A DNA stretch of 33,760 nucleotides. Origin: Nakamurella silvestris. GTDB lineage: Bacteria > Actinomycetota > Actinomycetes > Mycobacteriales > Nakamurellaceae. The position numbers and the translations under genes are program-made. Of this stretch, positions 31,287 through 33,760 are shown one piece after another. Position 1 is the stretch's first letter, and each line of letters starts with the position of its first letter. Under the pieces are notes generated by a model that was given only the letters and a program-made list of their open reading frames with translations, made no database searches and was not told the origin of the DNA. The stretch covers positions 25,547 through 59,306 of the forward strand of contig QXCQ01000078.1 of assembly GCA_003576535.1 (NCBI GenBank). The letters are read 5' to 3'.

Positions 31287-31383
31287 CAACTTGGGATGGA
31301 ACTTGATGTGGGCAGATGGGGTCGGGCGGGGTGTGTGGGCGGGTTGTGCGGGGCGGGCCGTCTCGGGCGGGTCGCCTCGGTGG

Positions 31384-31424
31384 CCGTGTCGGGTGGCCGT
31401 ATCTGGGTCCGTGTCGGGTGGCCG
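31384..31424. repeat. Direct repeat in a G-rich intergenic stretch
   Basis: CCGTGTCGGGTGGCCG occurs at 31384-31399 and 31409-31424 (period 25). It sits in the 170 bp between the MFS and GntR genes, where the plus strand from about 31310 is unusually rich in G runs. No gene is supportable here. Confidence 0.65.
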
Positions 31425-31431
31425 GAAGGTC

Positions 31432-32115
31432 CTACCTGGACGCGGCCTGCTCGATCGTGCGATCGATGTTCGCCTTGACCGCATGTTCGGCTGCGAGCGG
31501 ATCGCCGCTGATCACGGCCTCCAACAAGTCGCGATGGGCGGTGTCGACATCGATATCGGCGAGCAACTGCTCGCCGACCATCGTGGCGAGGGTGTCCCGA
31601 GCGGCTGCGGCCAGCGAGTCGAACAGGGTGAGCAGCAGCTCGTTGTGCGCTGCGGCGACCACGGCACGGTGGAAGCGGAAGTCGAGGTCGACGAAGGCGG
31701 CGGGGTTCAGGTGCTGAGCGTCGACCTGCTCATCCCGCGCCTGGAGAGCCCTGGTCATCTCGGCGATGTCCGCATCGGTGCGACGGGCCGCCGCCAGGAT
31801 GGCTGCCTGAAGCTCCAAAGCCTCACGTACCTCGTAGATCTCGATGATCCGGGCATGTTGCACGCTGCTGTCGAGGGAGGTCGGGGTGGTGGTGGACAGG
31901 ACATAGGTTCCCGAGCCCTGGCGGGCCTCGAGCAGGCCGGCATGGACGAGGGCCCGGGTTGCTTCCCGAATGGTGGAGCGGCCGACTCCGAGCTCCTCGG
32001 CGAGGCGGACCTCGCCGGGCAGGGCGGTGCCCTCCGGCCAGGTGCCGGCCGCGAGTTGCTCGGTGAGCTGGGTGACCGCCAGATCCACCAGCGGGCTGCG
32101 CTTGAGGGACTTCAC
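31432..32115 (-). CDS. GntR-family regulator, FadR/FCD subgroup
   Basis: The protein has 227 residues. The winged helix at about 10-75 contains LAAGTWPEGTALPGEVRLAE and GVGRSTIREATRALVHAGLL, then EARQGSGTYVLS. The FCD effector domain follows: IYEVREALELQAAILAAARR, FVDLDFRFHRAVVAAAHNEL and DVDTAHRDLLEAVISGD, including the Asp/His positions that often bind a metal and small organic acids. The GTG at 32115 has GAGGAGG 5 nt upstream; the frame is open to 32280 but the extra residues are not family-like. An operator sits over its own transcription start and a second copy lies at the MFS gene, implying autorepression and control of that exporter. Confidence 0.88.
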   Translation of the reverse strand: MKSLKRSPLVDLAVTQLTEQLAAGTWPEGTALPGEVRLAEELGVGRSTIREATRALVHAGLLEARQGSGTYVLSTTTPTSLDSSVQHARIIEIYEVREALELQAAILAAARRTDADIAEMTRALQARDEQVDAQHLNPAAFVDLDFRFHRAVVAAAHNELLLTLFDSLAAAARDTLATMVGEQLLADIDVDTAHRDLLEAVISGDPLAAEHAVKANIDRTIEQAASR

Positions 32116-32121
32116 TGGTAC

Positions 32122-32141
32122 CTCCTCAGATGTCTGAGGAG
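32122..32141. promoter_or_regulatory. GntR autoregulatory operator
   Basis: The 20-bp dyad CTCCTCAGATGTCTGAGGAG has 9-bp perfect arms around TG. It includes the ribosome site of the GntR gene on the minus strand and lies directly downstream of the predicted -10, so bound regulator would block initiation. Confidence 0.75.
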
Positions 32142-32170
32142 ACGATAGATGGCGGGGTGGATCCTCGCAA
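32142..32170 (-). promoter_or_regulatory. Promoter of the GntR gene
   Basis: On the minus strand TTGCGA (plus 32170-32165) and TATCGT (plus 32147-32142) are 17 bp apart. The operator follows immediately downstream. Confidence 0.55.
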
Positions 32171-32235
32171 CTGTTGTGAGCAGGATTTGACCTATTTCCG
32201 AGGCAGATCTGGTTGACTCTCGTGTCAAAAAGGTC

Positions 32236-32265
32236 TGGACACATGTTCGAGTCTGGCGGTATGAT
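32236..32265 (+). promoter_or_regulatory. Promoter of the DUF222 gene
   Basis: TGGACA at 32236-32241 and TATGAT at 32260-32265 are 18 bp apart. A GGTAT...ATACC dyad (32258-32276) overlaps the -10. The 5' leader is about 45 nt and includes GGGAGGGAG before the ATG. Confidence 0.55.
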
Positions 32266-32318
32266 GTGGTGATACCGCAAGGGGTGCGGTACTTCTCACG
32301 GGAGGGAGTCTTCGTTCA

Positions 32319-33760
32319 TGACGTCTGTTGATGCTGTGTCGGGGCCTGCTGGTGAGGGTGTTCCTCCGGAGTTCTGGTCTTCCTCGGCCGGGCTGGTTGC
32401 TTTGGTGGAGGCCCGCGATTTCGTGGGTGTTGCCCGGGTGTTGGCTGCGGTGCCGGTGGGGGTGGATCCGCGGGTGGGTTTGCAGGTGTTGGTGGCCCGG
32501 CAGGCGTTGATCTCCCACCTGGAAGCGGCCCAGTTGTCGGGGTTTCATTGGTTGTCGAAGGCCTATGACGCGGAGAAGGAGTATCTGCCGGAGGAGGCGG
32601 CTCTGGCGTTGGGGATCGGTATCTCCACGGCGGCGTCGCGGATCGAGGCCGGTGAGATGTTGGTGGAGAAACTCCCCTCCACGTTGGCCTGCCTGTCGGC
32701 TGGTCATATCGCCTGGGGCAAGGCTCGCACGGTGATCGAGGCGGTGCGGGATGCGAACCCGGCGATCTACCCTGCGGTCGAGGCGGCGGTGTTGCCGGAC
32801 GCGGACGGCTGGAACGTTCCGACGTTGCGGAAGAAGTGTCAGGCGGCGGTGATCTCGCTGGACCCCAAGGGTGCGGAGGACCGTCACCGCAAGGCGGTGG
32901 CCCGGCGGTATGTGTCCGTTCGACCCCTGGATGACGGGATGGGGTCGTTGACGGTGTTCTCCGCGGCGCAGGACATCGAGACGATCTTCCAGACCTGCCA
33001 GGCCATGGCCCACGCCAAGGTTCCGGGTGATGACCGCCCGGTCGGTGCCCGCAGGGTCGACGTCATGGTCGAGGTCTTCCAACAGGTCCTCGCGACCGGG
33101 CAATTTGTGTACAAGAACCCGGCCCGCGTAACGGCCCCCGCCTCCGGAACCCCGGAACCAGTGGTGCCTTTTCTGACAGGACACGCCGTGGAAGTGTCAG
33201 GGAACGCGCCGCCGGATGTCGGCCCGGCAGAGCCGTCTGTCGCACCTGATACCACCTGCCCGGCAGGCACTCCCACGTCTGCCACCTCGGAACCCGTGGT
33301 GCCTTTCCTGACGGGACACGCCGAAAATGCGTCAGATAACGCGCCGCCGGATGTCGGCCCGGCCGTGCGGCTCGCTCCTGTCGGTCGCGCCGGGGGTGCC
33401 CCGAGTTCCGGTGGCGAGCGCGACCACGTCACCTGCCCGGCCAACACTCCCGCTCCGATGACCCCGGAACCGGCGGTGCCTTTCCTGACGGGACACGCCG
33501 AGAATGCGTCAGAAAACGCGCCGCCGGATGTCGATCAGGCCGAGCGGCTCGCCCCTGCCGGTCACGCCGGGGGTGCCCCGAGTTCCGGCAGTGAGCGCGA
33601 CCACGTCACGTGCCCGGCAAGCAATTCCACGTCTGCCACCTCGGAACCCGTGGTGCCTTTCCTGACAGAACACGCCGTGGAAGTGTCAGATAGCGCGCCG
33701 CCGGATGCCGAGTGTGGCCCATCGGCTGGGTCCGACATCACCTGCCCGGGGACAGGTTCC
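32319..33760 (+). CDS. DUF222 (13E12-repeat family) protein, 3' end beyond window
   Basis: The frame is open from the ATG at 32319 to the edge, at least 480 residues. Residues about 30-270 match the DUF222 domain: LVARQALISHLEAAQLSGFH, LGIGISTAASRIEAGEMLVE and CLSAGHIAWGKARTVIEAVR. In this family an HNH nuclease domain usually follows and is presumably beyond the edge. From about residue 277 comes an unusual tandem array of 45-59-residue units (PVVPFLTGHAENASDNAPPD, RDHVTCPA) rich in Pro, Ala, Gly and Ser. GGGAGGGAG lies about 11 nt before the ATG. Copies of this family are often multiple and variable in actinobacterial genomes; a mobile or self-propagating nature has been suspected, not proven. 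Confidence 0.85.
33161..33760 (+). repeat. Long tandem repeats inside the DUF222 gene
   Basis: The phrase encoding VPFLT-GHA/EHA starts near 33161, 33296, 33473 and 33650, giving unit lengths of 135, 177 and 177 bp. All lengths are multiples of three, so the frame is kept. Units 2 and 3 are closest to each other; each unit ends near a TCPA/TCPG tetrapeptide with one Cys. The array continues to the window edge. Confidence 0.85.

Noticed and set aside
33161-33760. CRISPR-like array
   Set aside because: The repeats are 135-177 bp, in frame, translated and without unique spacers. They are coding tandem repeats.

Overview
This window comes from a high-GC actinobacterium. Codon third positions are strongly G/C, GTG starts are common, several starts look leaderless (a TANNNT box 6-7 nt before the start codon), dinB has a GAAC-N4-GTTC SOS box, and the right edge carries a DUF222/13E12-type gene. 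I cannot fix the family from sequence alone. No rRNA, tRNA, CRISPR array or intact transposon is visible.

Layout. Bases 1-2306 are gene-poor and look rearranged: edge fragments, two small membrane proteins, and a HigB-like toxin remnant beside an intact XRE antitoxin that has its own promoter/operator. Bases 2319-5321 hold an acyltransferase and a translationally coupled DGPF protein plus large ECF sigma factor. Bases 5322-6737 hold two inverted copies of a 70-bp palindromic repeat, a small membrane protein, and a LysE exporter divergent from a MocR-type regulator. Bases 8226-10607 contain an ArsR/AHSA1 pair and a coupled nucleotidyltransferase/methyltransferase pair.

The centrepiece is a four-gene operon at 10683-18180: a MukF/JetA-like kleisin, a MukE/JetB-like winged-helix protein, a 1512-residue MukB/JetC-like SMC ATPase, and an HxlR-like winged-helix protein. 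Three of the four junctions are tight or overlapping. It resembles Wadjet/MksBEF systems but has no JetD/MksG nuclease in the window, and its Walker B reads LFLDN rather than hhhDE.

Right of this, bases 18226-21516 carry three paralogous lipoproteins (lipobox, Ser/Thr/Pro linker, two-Cys sensor-like domain) with an unrelated acidic protein between the second and third. A MarR regulator and a DMT exporter diverge from a 48-bp palindrome that covers both promoters and both start codons; the exporter is followed by a quinone-oxidoreductase-like gene. dinB follows with its SOS box. On the minus strand a TPP riboswitch precedes a thiamine-type ABC uptake operon (DUF77 protein, permease, THI5/NMT1-like lipoprotein, ATPase). 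A stand-alone LigD-type polymerase domain is divergent from it. An MFS exporter and a GntR/FCD regulator share the operator TCAGATGTCTGA. The window ends inside a DUF222 gene with long amino-acid repeats.
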